From Pseudobacteriovorax sp. (lineage in GTDB: Bacteria; Bdellovibrionota_B; Oligoflexia; Oligoflexales; Oligoflexaceae), in contig JABSRP010000012.1 in assembly GCA_013215145.1 (NCBI GenBank), positions 62,001 through 126,000 of the forward strand: a stretch of DNA of 64,000 bases, given 5' to 3'. Positions within the stretch are counted from its first letter, which is position 1; every line of letters starts with the position of its first letter. The position numbers were made by a program, and so were the translations under genes. The notes beneath the pieces are model-generated. The model was not told the origin of the DNA and did not search any database. It was given only the letters and a program-made list of their open reading frames with translations. Below, piece by piece: positions 35,928 through 45,138 of this stretch.

Positions 35928-36290
35928 CTAAAGAAGCTCCATGTCGGTAATGGAGTTTCCAGAAAGAGCATCCGAGTACTGGAAGTCTTTAGTTGGTATG
36001 ACATCGTTGGTTCTCGTCGACGATTTGAACGTCCCTTGATAGACCTGACATTCGATGTAGTCAAAGACTTCTGGAAAAGGGTAGTGCTTACAAACCTGAT
36101 CTTTTTGGGGGGCTTTGCTTTCTTTTTTCACAGGTTTCTTTGCCATTTTTTTGTTGGGGTCGATGCCCCCGTTTTCCTCGAGAAGGTTTTGTTTCATGAC
36201 TAGGCCGCAAAGGCTTTTAAACTCGATAGACTTATTGTCTTTTGCAAGTTGACCATGACGAACTAGATGGGGACATCTTTTACAGAGCAT
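35928..36290 (-). CDS. Small cysteine-containing hypothetical protein
   Basis: 120 residues. It opens with CKRCPHLVRHG, has further cysteines in SLCGL, QVCKHYPFP and YIECQVYQ, and a Lys-rich linker between. The spacing suggests a metal site (zinc or iron-sulfur) of four to five cysteines. No family recognised. No good ribosome site is visible upstream of ATG 36290. Confidence 0.6.
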   Translation of the reverse strand: MLCKRCPHLVRHGQLAKDNKSIEFKSLCGLVMKQNLLEENGGIDPNKKMAKKPVKKESKAPQKDQVCKHYPFPEVFDYIECQVYQGTFKSSTRTNDVIPTKDFQYSDALSGNSITDMELL

Positions 36291-36686
36291 CCTTAAGATC
36301 CTTCCCTGGTTAAGATTAAGACCACTAGAGCACCGCGCAATTGTTTACATTGCGATACCTACTCTCGCGTCCTTTGACATACATTTTTGGGGTTACGCTA
36401 ATCATATGTGAAGCTTTGACAGGTTTCAATGGGAAATATCTAGATTAATTGAGAAAAAATATTTTAAGACTTAGGTAAAACAATTTTCTTTTGATGCAGT
36501 TTCAGGGTGTTATGGTCGGAAAAAAAGAAATATGTTACGCCTGAAAATTCTCCTAGACTGGGACAAAGGGCGCAGTGCACTTAAAGCTAGGGCCCTGAGC
36601 GGAATCATAAAACATGTTGTTAGCTTCTGACGGTCAATCTTTGTCAGACTATCGTAGGCAATCAGTAACTTGGCAAGAAGGAATAC
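36291..36686. promoter_or_regulatory. Long folC leader with candidate sigma-70 promoter
   Basis: In this 396-base region TTGACA (36374-36379) is followed after exactly 17 bases by GCTAAT (36397-36402), a good sigma-70 match. Transcription would start near 36409, leaving about 280 bases of leader before folC. One short hairpin TCTGAC/GTCAGA lies at 36626-36648. I recognise no riboswitch class. Confidence 0.5.
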
Positions 36687-38093
36687 ATGGAAAACAAAAA
36701 CTTCGAAGAGATTTTTAATAAAACCGAAACAAAAATTAAATTAGATACCAATAGAGTTTCTCGGGCTTGGAAGAAGCTAGGCCTTTCGACTAAACGTAAA
36801 ACTAATGTTCTCATTGGTGGGACTAATGGGAAAGGCAGCGTATCGGCTTTCCTATGGCTACTGCTGACCGAATGCAGTCACCTTTCATGGGGACTTTTCT
36901 CCTCGCCACACCTAATCTCTTTTTGTGAAAGGTTTTTCTCAGCCAATGGGATACCAAAGGAGACCGTAGTTGAAGAAGAGCTTGCTAAGATAAAGGCGGG
37001 TCTTGAGTCTGATTACGAAGACCTGACATTTTTCGAAGTTGCGACGTTGCTTGCATGGATGATGTTTGAAAAAGAGGGTTTGGGCGGACAAATTTTTGAA
37101 GTCGGACTCGGAGGACGACTTGACTCGACCAATATTGTCGATGCAGATGTGACCATTATTACCTCTATCTCCCGGGATCACGAAGCCTACCTAGGTTCTG
37201 ATCTGAAGGGAATCCTCCTGGAGAAGCTTGGCATAACTAGACCTGGTGTACCGTTAATATGGGGCGACTCGGGCGAAATTAAACAAGAGCCCGAGACCTT
37301 GAGGTTTTTGGCGAGATACTGTGAAAATCGTGGCATACCTTTTTATGTTGTTACACTGGACGAAAAGGAATCCACCTCACATATATTGGGACAGACAGTT
37401 AAGCTGCCCGCGTTTTTACAAACTAGTCCTACCTATATAAAACGAAACTATGCCACGGCTCTATTAGCGTCTGCAGTCCTAAAACGGGTCCATCCTGGAA
37501 TATTCAAGAACGAGATCGGCGACGACCAAAGCGACGTCTTGGTCTCGAAGCTTCCTCAACTACCACTTCCTCCAAGCCTAATAGGCCGATTTCAACGGGT
37601 ATCATTTGATGGAGGTAGCGTCTTGCTGGACGTTTGCCACAATCCAAATGGCGTCGAAACAATGATAGAGGCCTTGCAGAAACTTCAAAAACCCTTCGTC
37701 GTAGCGCTTTCTATTTTGCGTGACAAATCCTACAAAGAAATGATTGACCTAGTTTCTCAACACGCTGCCGAAACGATCTACTTTGATATTGTACATGAAC
37801 GGGCTCTTCCAGGTAAAAATCTTGCAACAGAGTTTTCGAATTTAACGTATGCTGATAGCTTTAGGTCTGCTATGAAATATATGGAGTCTAATTGGCATAA
37901 AAACGATGTTAACTGGATCGTATGTGGTTCGGTCGTCGCGGTGGGGAAAGTACTTGTTGAGCTCGAAAAACATCCCAATGACTTTACTTGTGAAGATTTG
38001 TTCCCTCTTTTACCTTCTGCAGACGGGGCCGTTGCTGAGTCAAGACATCGAGGAAGCGGCCTCAAGGATACTCGAGACATCCGAACCAATTGA
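36687..38093 (+). CDS. folC: Folylpolyglutamate/dihydrofolate synthase
   Basis: 468-residue Mur-ligase-type enzyme adding glutamates to folates (and in bifunctional forms making dihydrofolate). P-loop GGTNGKGSVSAFL, GGRLDSTN, and the LLDVCHNPNG motif are clear. AGAAGGAA lies about 7 bases before the ATG. The family end is expected near VVAVGKVLVEL, but the frame runs on for about 39 residues (DFTCEDLFPLL to DTRDIRTN). That stretch coincides with the start of lptD in another frame, so it looks like an extension made by the overlap. Confidence 0.93.
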   Translation: MENKNFEEIFNKTETKIKLDTNRVSRAWKKLGLSTKRKTNVLIGGTNGKGSVSAFLWLLLTECSHLSWGLFSSPHLISFCERFFSANGIPKETVVEEELAKIKAGLESDYEDLTFFEVATLLAWMMFEKEGLGGQIFEVGLGGRLDSTNIVDADVTIITSISRDHEAYLGSDLKGILLEKLGITRPGVPLIWGDSGEIKQEPETLRFLARYCENRGIPFYVVTLDEKESTSHILGQTVKLPAFLQTSPTYIKRNYATALLASAVLKRVHPGIFKNEIGDDQSDVLVSKLPQLPLPPSLIGRFQRVSFDGGSVLLDVCHNPNGVETMIEALQKLQKPFVVALSILRDKSYKEMIDLVSQHAAETIYFDIVHERALPGKNLATEFSNLTYADSFRSAMKYMESNWHKNDVNWIVCGSVVAVGKVLVELEKHPNDFTCEDLFPLLPSADGAVAESRHRGSGLKDTRDIRTN

Positions 38094-41000
38094 TCTCGGG
38101 CCGAAAAACTTAGAAGAAGAGGAAGATTTCGATGACTCCTCGGGTCTTTTGGAGTTAGGTGCCAAGTTTCTTTATGACTCGGAAACCTTTGGAGTTGACA
38201 AAGATTTGACTAAGGGTCTCTTCAAGGGCGATGTTGTGCTTATCGGCAATGGTTCAATCATTACTGCTGATGTTGTTGAATACAACAACGAAAAACAACA
38301 GCTGACTGCTAAGGGCCATGTGTTACTACTTAGCGCAAACCAAGTCTTTACCGGAAGTTCGATCATTCTCTACTGGGAAAAAGGCGAATTTGAAATTCAA
38401 GATGCTGTTATGGTCGCCAATGATCCTGAAACCGCCCAAAAAGTCGTATCGGATATTTTGGGGATGACTGCCGGAGAGCTTGCATTCGAAAGCGCTAAAA
38501 GTGCCCGTCTGACCCAAATTGAAGGCCGTAAAACCGAATTGCGACAAAATCTGATTGAGAATGGGGTGACAACTGAGACTCTCTCGGAAGATCAGGTAGA
38601 AACTTATACTCGTTTCCTTGAGCAGCAGAGTATTACAGAAAAAGCAAAGAACCCTCGCCTTGCCGAAATTGATGAACCAAAGAGGAGACGATTTCTAAAA
38701 CGCAGGAAGTATTGGCTAAATTCTCGCAACGACCAGGGAATCACCGCCCTTAGACAAACCTACTATTTGAAACTCTCGGGCACAAAAATTTCTAAGACTA
38801 ATAAGTATGATTATACAGCCTACGATGCAACATGGACTTCGTGTAAATGTGATGAGGGAGAGATTCCGCCTTTAAGTTTTCGATCAAATAAAATCGTCGC
38901 ACGAGAGGAAGGGTATTTAGATTTCTCTCATCCGGTACTTTTGGTCAAAGGTGTGCCCGTATTATATATTCCTTTTCTTAGGGTCCCATTCAAGACCGAG
39001 CGACAGTCTGGTTTTCTCATGCCAGGTATTCAAACGGGTGATAAGAAAAATGGCTTTGTCTATAGTCAGCCTATCTATTTTGATTTTGCAGACAACTATG
39101 ACGCAACGCTAAATGTGGATGTTTTTCAAAAACGTGGAACTAGATTCGCGTTAGAGAATCGATACGAAGCACGAGCAAATAGTGGGTTTCGTTTTAAGGT
39201 AGAGTCCATTCGCGATAGGACTTGGGTACAGGAGTCCAACAATTTAGTCATTATTCGAGATTATCATTTAGATCAAGATCGCTATTGTCGAAGTAAATTT
39301 CCCGATGCCACTGATGAAGAAATTGAGGCATGTAACCAATCGGTTGTTGATCATTTACTTGCTCCAAATAATAGTTGGCGGGGAAAAAGAGATTGGAACG
39401 GGAGGTTCTTTTTAACTCCTCGGCTCAGTTTTGTGACTAACGGAACTTCCTTGTCTGACCATAGATACATCGAAGATCTTTACTTACCCGAGGATTTGTC
39501 TACGGCTTTTTCAACTAGAGCTCAAGCTAACGCTTACTCTCCAGCAAAAGCGAAATTTAGTTACAACGAGTCCAACTATTACCTAGGGTTGAAATCTTCC
39601 TTAGGCGACCGAGCCGATGCGGATAAGCCATTTACTGGTCTTCAAATTTTGGGGCATCTTTCGTTTATGAGTCGATACTATAATATCAATCCAAATTTGT
39701 GGTTTGATATACCTATCTATATGGCATTTCAGGGAAATCGTTACGAGTTTCAGGACAACAAAGGGTTTGCTGAAAGTGACTCGGTTGAAAGCAAAAACAT
39801 TGGTGCAGGTCAATGGCAGCAGGCTAAATCAAAGCTCATAGCCCCAGTTTTGCGTGAGGGTGTGGCGCGGGTGGACTTGTTTTCCGAAATAGAGGGACGA
39901 TATATTGATCATAAAGGTTTGGAAACTAGTCGCAGTTCCATAAATAGCTGGCGCACTGGGTTTACTTTGAATTTGCCTATTGATGGACTAGGAGAGCTTC
40001 CTTCTTGGTTATCGTCGGAAGAGAGTGATAACGATAAAACAACTTATATTGAACACGTTATGAATTGGTGGATCACAGTCTCAACAAGACCGTCGGTTGC
40101 TCGAAGAGGCGACTACAGCAATCCTAACGAGAGTAATGTTCAACAGGTTTACTTTGCCACCGATAGAGCTACTTTGATATCAGACGACCGCGATGTTGAT
40201 CCAAACGAAGCGATGATTCCTCACCAAAGGATCACATTTGGAAGTAGTCATAGTTGGAGCTTTTTTGATCGAAGCTGGGGTGTTATCCCGAGATCAATTT
40301 ATGGTGGTGAACCCTCTGAGAGCTCTAGGGAATCAATTAAGGAACGAGCGCGGCGGGAACTATTAGAAAGCTTGGAACGACCACTCGAAGGCGATACCTC
40401 GTTTTTTGATACAGCTTCGAACGATTCTACCAATTGGTATTTCAATCGCTTTGTTCGTGAAGATACCAATAAGATAAGTCCTTTAAGCTTAACGATGCAT
40501 ATGACATATGATAACGAGCAAGAAAAGCTGAGAAGGAAGGTAATTGACAACAACAAGCAGCTCGAACAAGCTGCCAGTGCAGCTGGTAATCAAGAAGAGG
40601 CAGACACCATCCGTGAAGGAGTGGTTGGATATCCTAACCTACCTCGTAGTTGGACTGGCCCATATTTCAATCTAGGAATGAATTGGAATCGGTTTAATTT
40701 AACGACTTATATCGATTACGATATGTACCTTAGGACATCGTCGGTCGTTCGCTTTAATTTGACATTACCGTCATTTTATCAATCAGCCCTTGCTCTCGGT
40801 TATACTCTATCCAAAACTCCACAAGAGGTTTCGGAAGATATTTTTCTCTTCCGAAAAACCAAGGTTTCGCAGCTGAATTTTTCTACAGGGCTAATACCTT
40901 ATATCTCTACAGGAATATCACTTCAGCAAAGAGAAGTTGAAGGCGTCGACCCACAGTATGCGACATCACTGAACCTAGCATATGTGGATAAATCAGGCTG

Positions 41001-41163
41001 TTGGGGGCTCAGGTTTATTAGAGAAAAAGACATTGCTGTCCCAGACGAAAGGGACGCGAGGTACGTCCTTCAGTTATCGATCATTTTCTTTGGTAACAGC
41101 AGGGGAGCCGATCTCTCACCAGCTCTCGAAAGAGAGCTACCAAGATTGACGTTTACAAACTAA
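37978..41163 (+). CDS. lptD: LPS-assembly outer-membrane protein LptD
   Basis: About 1061 residues. The signal peptide starts at ATG 37978 (MTLLVKICSLFYLL) and ends near LLSQD; GTG 37990 would also give a signal. A beta-jellyroll OstA region (DVVEYNNEKQQLTAKGHVLL) and a charged insertion precede the LptD barrel, which begins near PFKTERQSGFLMPG. With LptE it places LPS in the outer leaflet. It overlaps folC by 116 bases in a different frame. No lptE is recognisable nearby. Residues KGVPVLYIPFLRVP are typical. Confidence 0.92.
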   Translation: MTLLVKICSLFYLLQTGPLLSQDIEEAASRILETSEPIDLGPKNLEEEEDFDDSSGLLELGAKFLYDSETFGVDKDLTKGLFKGDVVLIGNGSIITADVVEYNNEKQQLTAKGHVLLLSANQVFTGSSIILYWEKGEFEIQDAVMVANDPETAQKVVSDILGMTAGELAFESAKSARLTQIEGRKTELRQNLIENGVTTETLSEDQVETYTRFLEQQSITEKAKNPRLAEIDEPKRRRFLKRRKYWLNSRNDQGITALRQTYYLKLSGTKISKTNKYDYTAYDATWTSCKCDEGEIPPLSFRSNKIVAREEGYLDFSHPVLLVKGVPVLYIPFLRVPFKTERQSGFLMPGIQTGDKKNGFVYSQPIYFDFADNYDATLNVDVFQKRGTRFALENRYEARANSGFRFKVESIRDRTWVQESNNLVIIRDYHLDQDRYCRSKFPDATDEEIEACNQSVVDHLLAPNNSWRGKRDWNGRFFLTPRLSFVTNGTSLSDHRYIEDLYLPEDLSTAFSTRAQANAYSPAKAKFSYNESNYYLGLKSSLGDRADADKPFTGLQILGHLSFMSRYYNINPNLWFDIPIYMAFQGNRYEFQDNKGFAESDSVESKNIGAGQWQQAKSKLIAPVLREGVARVDLFSEIEGRYIDHKGLETSRSSINSWRTGFTLNLPIDGLGELPSWLSSEESDNDKTTYIEHVMNWWITVSTRPSVARRGDYSNPNESNVQQVYFATDRATLISDDRDVDPNEAMIPHQRITFGSSHSWSFFDRSWGVIPRSIYGGEPSESSRESIKERARRELLESLERPLEGDTSFFDTASNDSTNWYFNRFVREDTNKISPLSLTMHMTYDNEQEKLRRKVIDNNKQLEQAASAAGNQEEADTIREGVVGYPNLPRSWTGPYFNLGMNWNRFNLTTYIDYDMYLRTSSVVRFNLTLPSFYQSALALGYTLSKTPQEVSEDIFLFRKTKVSQLNFSTGLIPYISTGISLQQREVEGVDPQYATSLNLAYVDKSGCWGLRFIREKDIAVPDERDARYVLQLSIIFFGNSRGADLSPALERELPRLTFTN

Positions 41164-41185
41164 ACCATAAACAAAATTGATGAAT

Positions 41186-42451
41186 CTATGTTCTATTCAG
41201 AGCATCGGATCGGTTAACGCCATTGCCTACATAGGTAATCGGTGTCTTCACCAATTCTTCCACGGTTTTCACATAGGTTTTTGCCGCTGATGGAAGCTCT
41301 TCGTAAGTCGTAATCCCTTCAGATATAGTCTCAGACCATCCTTCAATAGATTTATAGACGGGCTTGCATTGGGATAGAATTTGATGATCCCAAGGAAACT
41401 CATGGATCTCTCCCAGCGTTTCGTGCTGATAGTGGGTGGCAATTTTGATTTCATCAAATCCACTTAGGATATCGAGCTTGTTCAATATAATACCGTCCAT
41501 TCCACTAACATCTGAACAGTACTTCAGGGCAACTGCATCTAGCCATCCGCAGCGTCTGGGGCGACCAGTAGTTGCGCCAAATTCATGTCCATTTTTGGCC
41601 ATCATCTCTCCGTCCTTATCGAAGAGCTCTGTAGGAAAGGGGCCTTCTCCAACACGAGTCAAATAGGCTTTTGCGACGCCAATAATATTTTCAATGTATT
41701 TGGGTGCGAGTCCGATGCCAGCAATAGCTCCTCCTGCAGCGGTGGGGCTGGATGTAACAAACGGATAAGTTCCATGATCAATATCGAGAAGAGCGCCTTG
41801 GGCCCCTTCTAATAAAAGTTTTTTACCCGAGTGAACTTGTTTACGAAGGGCGGCTTCGGCATCGCAGACAAAGGGCGCAAGAAGCTTTGCTGATGAATGG
41901 AAAGTCTCCCATTCTGTTTTATGATCTGTAAAGTGTTGCTCAAACTCTGGATTCTGCTTTTTCATCATTTGAATCCACTGATCAAGTGAGGACTGATTCA
42001 CATAATGTCCAAGGCGTATCCCTGTCCTATTCGATTTTTCCGCATAGGTTGGGCCTATCCCTCGTTTTGTGGTGCCAATCGGAGAGTCACTTTCTTTTTC
42101 CCGTTTTCCATCCAGATAGATATGCCATGGTGTTATGACATGGGCTCGGGCAGATAGCCAAAGTGACTTGGATGTGAGCTGGCAGTAGGGTTTCACTTTT
42201 TCAATTTCGGCAACGAGCTCACTAGGATTTACGACAACTCCTGCCGTCAAAGCGACTGCCTTGTTTTGAAAGATCCCACTAGGAATCTGGTGGAGGACGA
42301 CCTTTTCTCCGTCCACATATAAGGTGTGTCCGGCGTTATTTCCTCCCTGATATCTGGCTACTATGTCCTTTTGAGAGGCGAGGATGTCAATCCACTTTCC
42401 TTTGCCCTCATCACCCCACTGCGCACCTACTAGGATCGTAACGTTACCCAT
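41186..42451 (-). CDS. purA: Adenylosuccinate synthase
   Basis: 421-residue enzyme that joins IMP and aspartate using GTP, the first AMP-specific step. Signature GAQWGDEGKGKWID, catalytic His in NNAGHTLY, and TTKRGIGPTYAEK are intact. It is divergent from purB, the next AMP-pathway enzyme. It converges on lptD with 22 bases between. Confidence 0.97.
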   Translation of the reverse strand: MGNVTILVGAQWGDEGKGKWIDILASQKDIVARYQGGNNAGHTLYVDGEKVVLHQIPSGIFQNKAVALTAGVVVNPSELVAEIEKVKPYCQLTSKSLWLSARAHVITPWHIYLDGKREKESDSPIGTTKRGIGPTYAEKSNRTGIRLGHYVNQSSLDQWIQMMKKQNPEFEQHFTDHKTEWETFHSSAKLLAPFVCDAEAALRKQVHSGKKLLLEGAQGALLDIDHGTYPFVTSSPTAAGGAIAGIGLAPKYIENIIGVAKAYLTRVGEGPFPTELFDKDGEMMAKNGHEFGATTGRPRRCGWLDAVALKYCSDVSGMDGIILNKLDILSGFDEIKIATHYQHETLGEIHEFPWDHQILSQCKPVYKSIEGWSETISEGITTYEELPSAAKTYVKTVEELVKTPITYVGNGVNRSDALNRT

Positions 42452-42578
42452 GGATAGTCCTTATATCTTGATTGATAGAGAAAATATTTAGTTGTTGCCG
42501 TGGCTTTATGTATCCTAACTTTTATATCCTGTCCACTGGAAGTGAACGATGCATCATGATATACAGGGTCGAACAAGC

Positions 42579-42611
42579 TCTAGTTCGTCGTTTTTAGGGT
42601 TTCGAACTAGA
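42579..42611. promoter_or_regulatory. 9-bp inverted repeat in purB leader
   Basis: TCTAGTTCG and CGAACTAGA are exact complements separated by 15 bases, ending 51 bases before the purB start in the purA-purB divergent region. It could be a dimeric operator or an mRNA hairpin. It does not match a purine riboswitch or a PurR box I know. Confidence 0.4.
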
Positions 42612-42662
42612 ATTTAGGCGAGTCACTCAACTCCCATCGAGCGATTGGGGCAAAGGAATCAC

Positions 42663-44075
42663 ATGATAACTGAAGATGCAAAATTACTGGCAGTGGGTGC
42701 CGTAGATGGTCGTTATTATCCGAAAACCAAACAGTTAGCAGCTTATTGGAGCGAGTCAGCCTTAATTTCATACAGGATTAAAGTGGAGGCTGCCTGGTTA
42801 CTGCATTTGGCATCAACGGAGGTAATTGCTCAAGACATAGGGTTGAAAAATGAAACGAGAGCCAAACTTGAGGAACTTTATCGCAATCCTTCTAGTGAAT
42901 CCTTCAAAACAGTAAAGTCTATAGAGGCTACCACAAACCATGACGTCAAGGCTGTCGAGTACTACATCCGAGACGAGTTAAAGGCTTCAGGTGCTTCGGA
43001 TAAGGTTTTGGCATTTATCCACTTTGCCTGCACTTCGGAGGATATCAATAACCTCTCCTACTCTTTGATGCTTAGAGACTACAGAAACGAGGTTCTCTTA
43101 CCTCAATGGCGTAAGATTCTCGATAGTCTCGATAAAATGGCTAATGAGCATGCCGAAACTCCGATCCTATCACGAACTCATGGCCAGACAGCCACACCAT
43201 CGACCTTGGGCAAAGAGGTCTATGTGTTTTCCCACAGACTAGAGCGACAATGGCAGCAACTGAAAAATCTTCCTTTGCTAGGTAAAATAAATGGTGCTGT
43301 TGGGAACTATAATGCTCACCTGAGCGCTTATCCAAACATTGACTGGCCCCAACTGGCAAAAGAGTTTATTGAAGACCGTCTTGGTCTAGTTCAAAATCCC
43401 ATTACGACTCAGATTGAAAATCACGATGCCATGATCGAATACTGCGATATAGTGAAACGATTCAATACTATCGCTATTGGTTTAGCTCGAGATTTCTGGT
43501 CCTATATCTCTATAGGCTATTTTACTCAGGTAACGAAGGCGGGAGAGGTTGGTTCTTCCACGATGCCACATAAAGTAAATCCTATAGATTTTGAAAATGC
43601 AGAAGGGAATTTTGGTATCAGCAATGGACTACTGGGACACCTCAGTGACAAACTGTTGATCTCTCGTTGGCAACGTGACTTGAGTGATTCAACTGTACAA
43701 AGATCCTTGGGAACGGTATTTGGGCACGCAACTATTGCCAATGAATCGCTATTGAAAGGTCTTGGAAAGGTTCAAGCAAATGTAGCAAGATTGGAAGAAG
43801 ACCTTGCTTCAGCTTGGGAGGTTTTAGCCGAACCGATACAAACGGTCATGAGGAAAAAAGGTATTCATGATGCCTATGAGCGCTTGAAAACTGCGACACG
43901 TGGCCAAGCGGTGACCAAGGAAGCGCTTCTAGATTTGATTAATTCGGTAGAAGAGTTGGATTCCTCAGAAAAAGATTTGTTATTGAATATGACACCAGCT
44001 GTGTACACTGGATTGGCAGCTTCCCTGGTACGAAACGAACTGAGTAAAAAGCAGGCGCTAAAGCAAAGGGTATAG
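42663..44075 (+). CDS. purB: Adenylosuccinate lyase
   Basis: 470-residue fumarase-superfamily enzyme acting on SAICAR and adenylosuccinate. The signature GSSTMPHKVNPIDFENAEGN is exact, and SRTHGQTATPSTLGKE and TSEDINNL are present. It is the longer E. coli-like type. ATG 42663 has AAAGGA at the right distance; the frame is open to 42645. Only one base separates it from lpxD. Confidence 0.97.
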   Translation: MITEDAKLLAVGAVDGRYYPKTKQLAAYWSESALISYRIKVEAAWLLHLASTEVIAQDIGLKNETRAKLEELYRNPSSESFKTVKSIEATTNHDVKAVEYYIRDELKASGASDKVLAFIHFACTSEDINNLSYSLMLRDYRNEVLLPQWRKILDSLDKMANEHAETPILSRTHGQTATPSTLGKEVYVFSHRLERQWQQLKNLPLLGKINGAVGNYNAHLSAYPNIDWPQLAKEFIEDRLGLVQNPITTQIENHDAMIEYCDIVKRFNTIAIGLARDFWSYISIGYFTQVTKAGEVGSSTMPHKVNPIDFENAEGNFGISNGLLGHLSDKLLISRWQRDLSDSTVQRSLGTVFGHATIANESLLKGLGKVQANVARLEEDLASAWEVLAEPIQTVMRKKGIHDAYERLKTATRGQAVTKEALLDLINSVEELDSSEKDLLLNMTPAVYTGLAASLVRNELSKKQALKQRV

Positions 44076-44076
44076 T

Positions 44077-45138
44077 ATGAGAGTCACCGAAATTGCAGAA
44101 GTATTAAACATGGAGTTGGTGGCTCCTAAATCTACCAATTGGGATGTTGTCATTGAAAGTGTAGCTCCCATTGACCAAGCTAATCCGGGAACGATTACCT
44201 TTGTAACGAATGCAAAGTATGCCGAGTATTTGCAGCAATCTCAGGCGAGTGCGGTGATTTGCCAGAATCCCATAGAAGATCTCAATATCCCTCAACTTCT
44301 TCACAAAAATCCTCATCTTGGATTTGCAAAGGTCGCAAGTTTATTCCACCGCGCTGACCATGGACCCGTTGGAGTTAGCAAACAAGCAAATATCGCCGAT
44401 AGCGCGACTCTTGGTGAAAATCTAACGATTTATCCCTTTGTCGTTATCAGTGAGCATGCTGAAATAGGTGCAGATGTGGTGATCTATCCAGGTGTGTTTA
44501 TCGGACCCAAAGCCAAAGTTGGTTCGGGAACTGTGCTTCATCCAAATGTCTTCGTTGGTGAACGCTGTATTGTCGGTCGTAACAATATAATTCATGCGTC
44601 TACAGTGATCGGTGCGGACGGATTCGGCTTTACGCCCGATGGTGACTCGATATTCAAGATTCCTCAGACTGGAATTGTAGAAATTGGAGACAATGTTGAG
44701 CTCGGCGGGGCCTGTACTCTCGATAGGGCAACCATGGGTGCCACAAAGATCGGAGATGGCTGTAAGTTTGATAGCAAGGTTCATATAGGTCATAATGCCG
44801 AGACAGGAAGCCATACGATGATGTCCGCTCACACTTCATTAGCCGGAAGTGCAAAAGTTGGCAACTGGGTCTTGATAGGTGGGCATTCGGCAGTATCTGG
44901 TCATATTGAAGTTGGCGATAGAATGAAGATCGGTGCCATGACTGGCGTTATTAAAAGTTTCAAAAAAGAACAGACTCTAGTCGGCTTTCCTGCTGTTCCT
45001 GCCATGCAATGGAGGCGTGCCCATGTTCATGTGCAAAAGATCTCCGAATATGAAAAGCGGATTCGAAAACTTGAAGCGACTATCGAGGAGCTAAAAACAT
45101 CGATTTTGGGTGATGCATTGAAATCACCGAAGGCTTAA
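44077..45138 (+). CDS. lpxD: UDP-3-O-acylglucosamine N-acyltransferase
   Basis: 353 residues; third step of lipid A synthesis, adding a second hydroxyacyl chain. An N-terminal uridine-binding domain leads into a left-handed beta-helix of hexapeptide repeats (IYPFVVISEHAEIGADVVIYP and on). The catalytic-type His is in HIGHNAETG, and a C-terminal coiled helix completes the fold. Its 3' end overlaps the convergent lipoprotein gene by 4 bases. It is separate from lpxA/fabZ here. Confidence 0.95.
   Translation: MRVTEIAEVLNMELVAPKSTNWDVVIESVAPIDQANPGTITFVTNAKYAEYLQQSQASAVICQNPIEDLNIPQLLHKNPHLGFAKVASLFHRADHGPVGVSKQANIADSATLGENLTIYPFVVISEHAEIGADVVIYPGVFIGPKAKVGSGTVLHPNVFVGERCIVGRNNIIHASTVIGADGFGFTPDGDSIFKIPQTGIVEIGDNVELGGACTLDRATMGATKIGDGCKFDSKVHIGHNAETGSHTMMSAHTSLAGSAKVGNWVLIGGHSAVSGHIEVGDRMKIGAMTGVIKSFKKEQTLVGFPAVPAMQWRRAHVHVQKISEYEKRIRKLEATIEELKTSILGDALKSPKA

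Noticed and set aside
36409..36686. folC leader as a tetrahydrofolate riboswitch
   Set aside because: No matching core or pairing that I can recognise; only one short hairpin.
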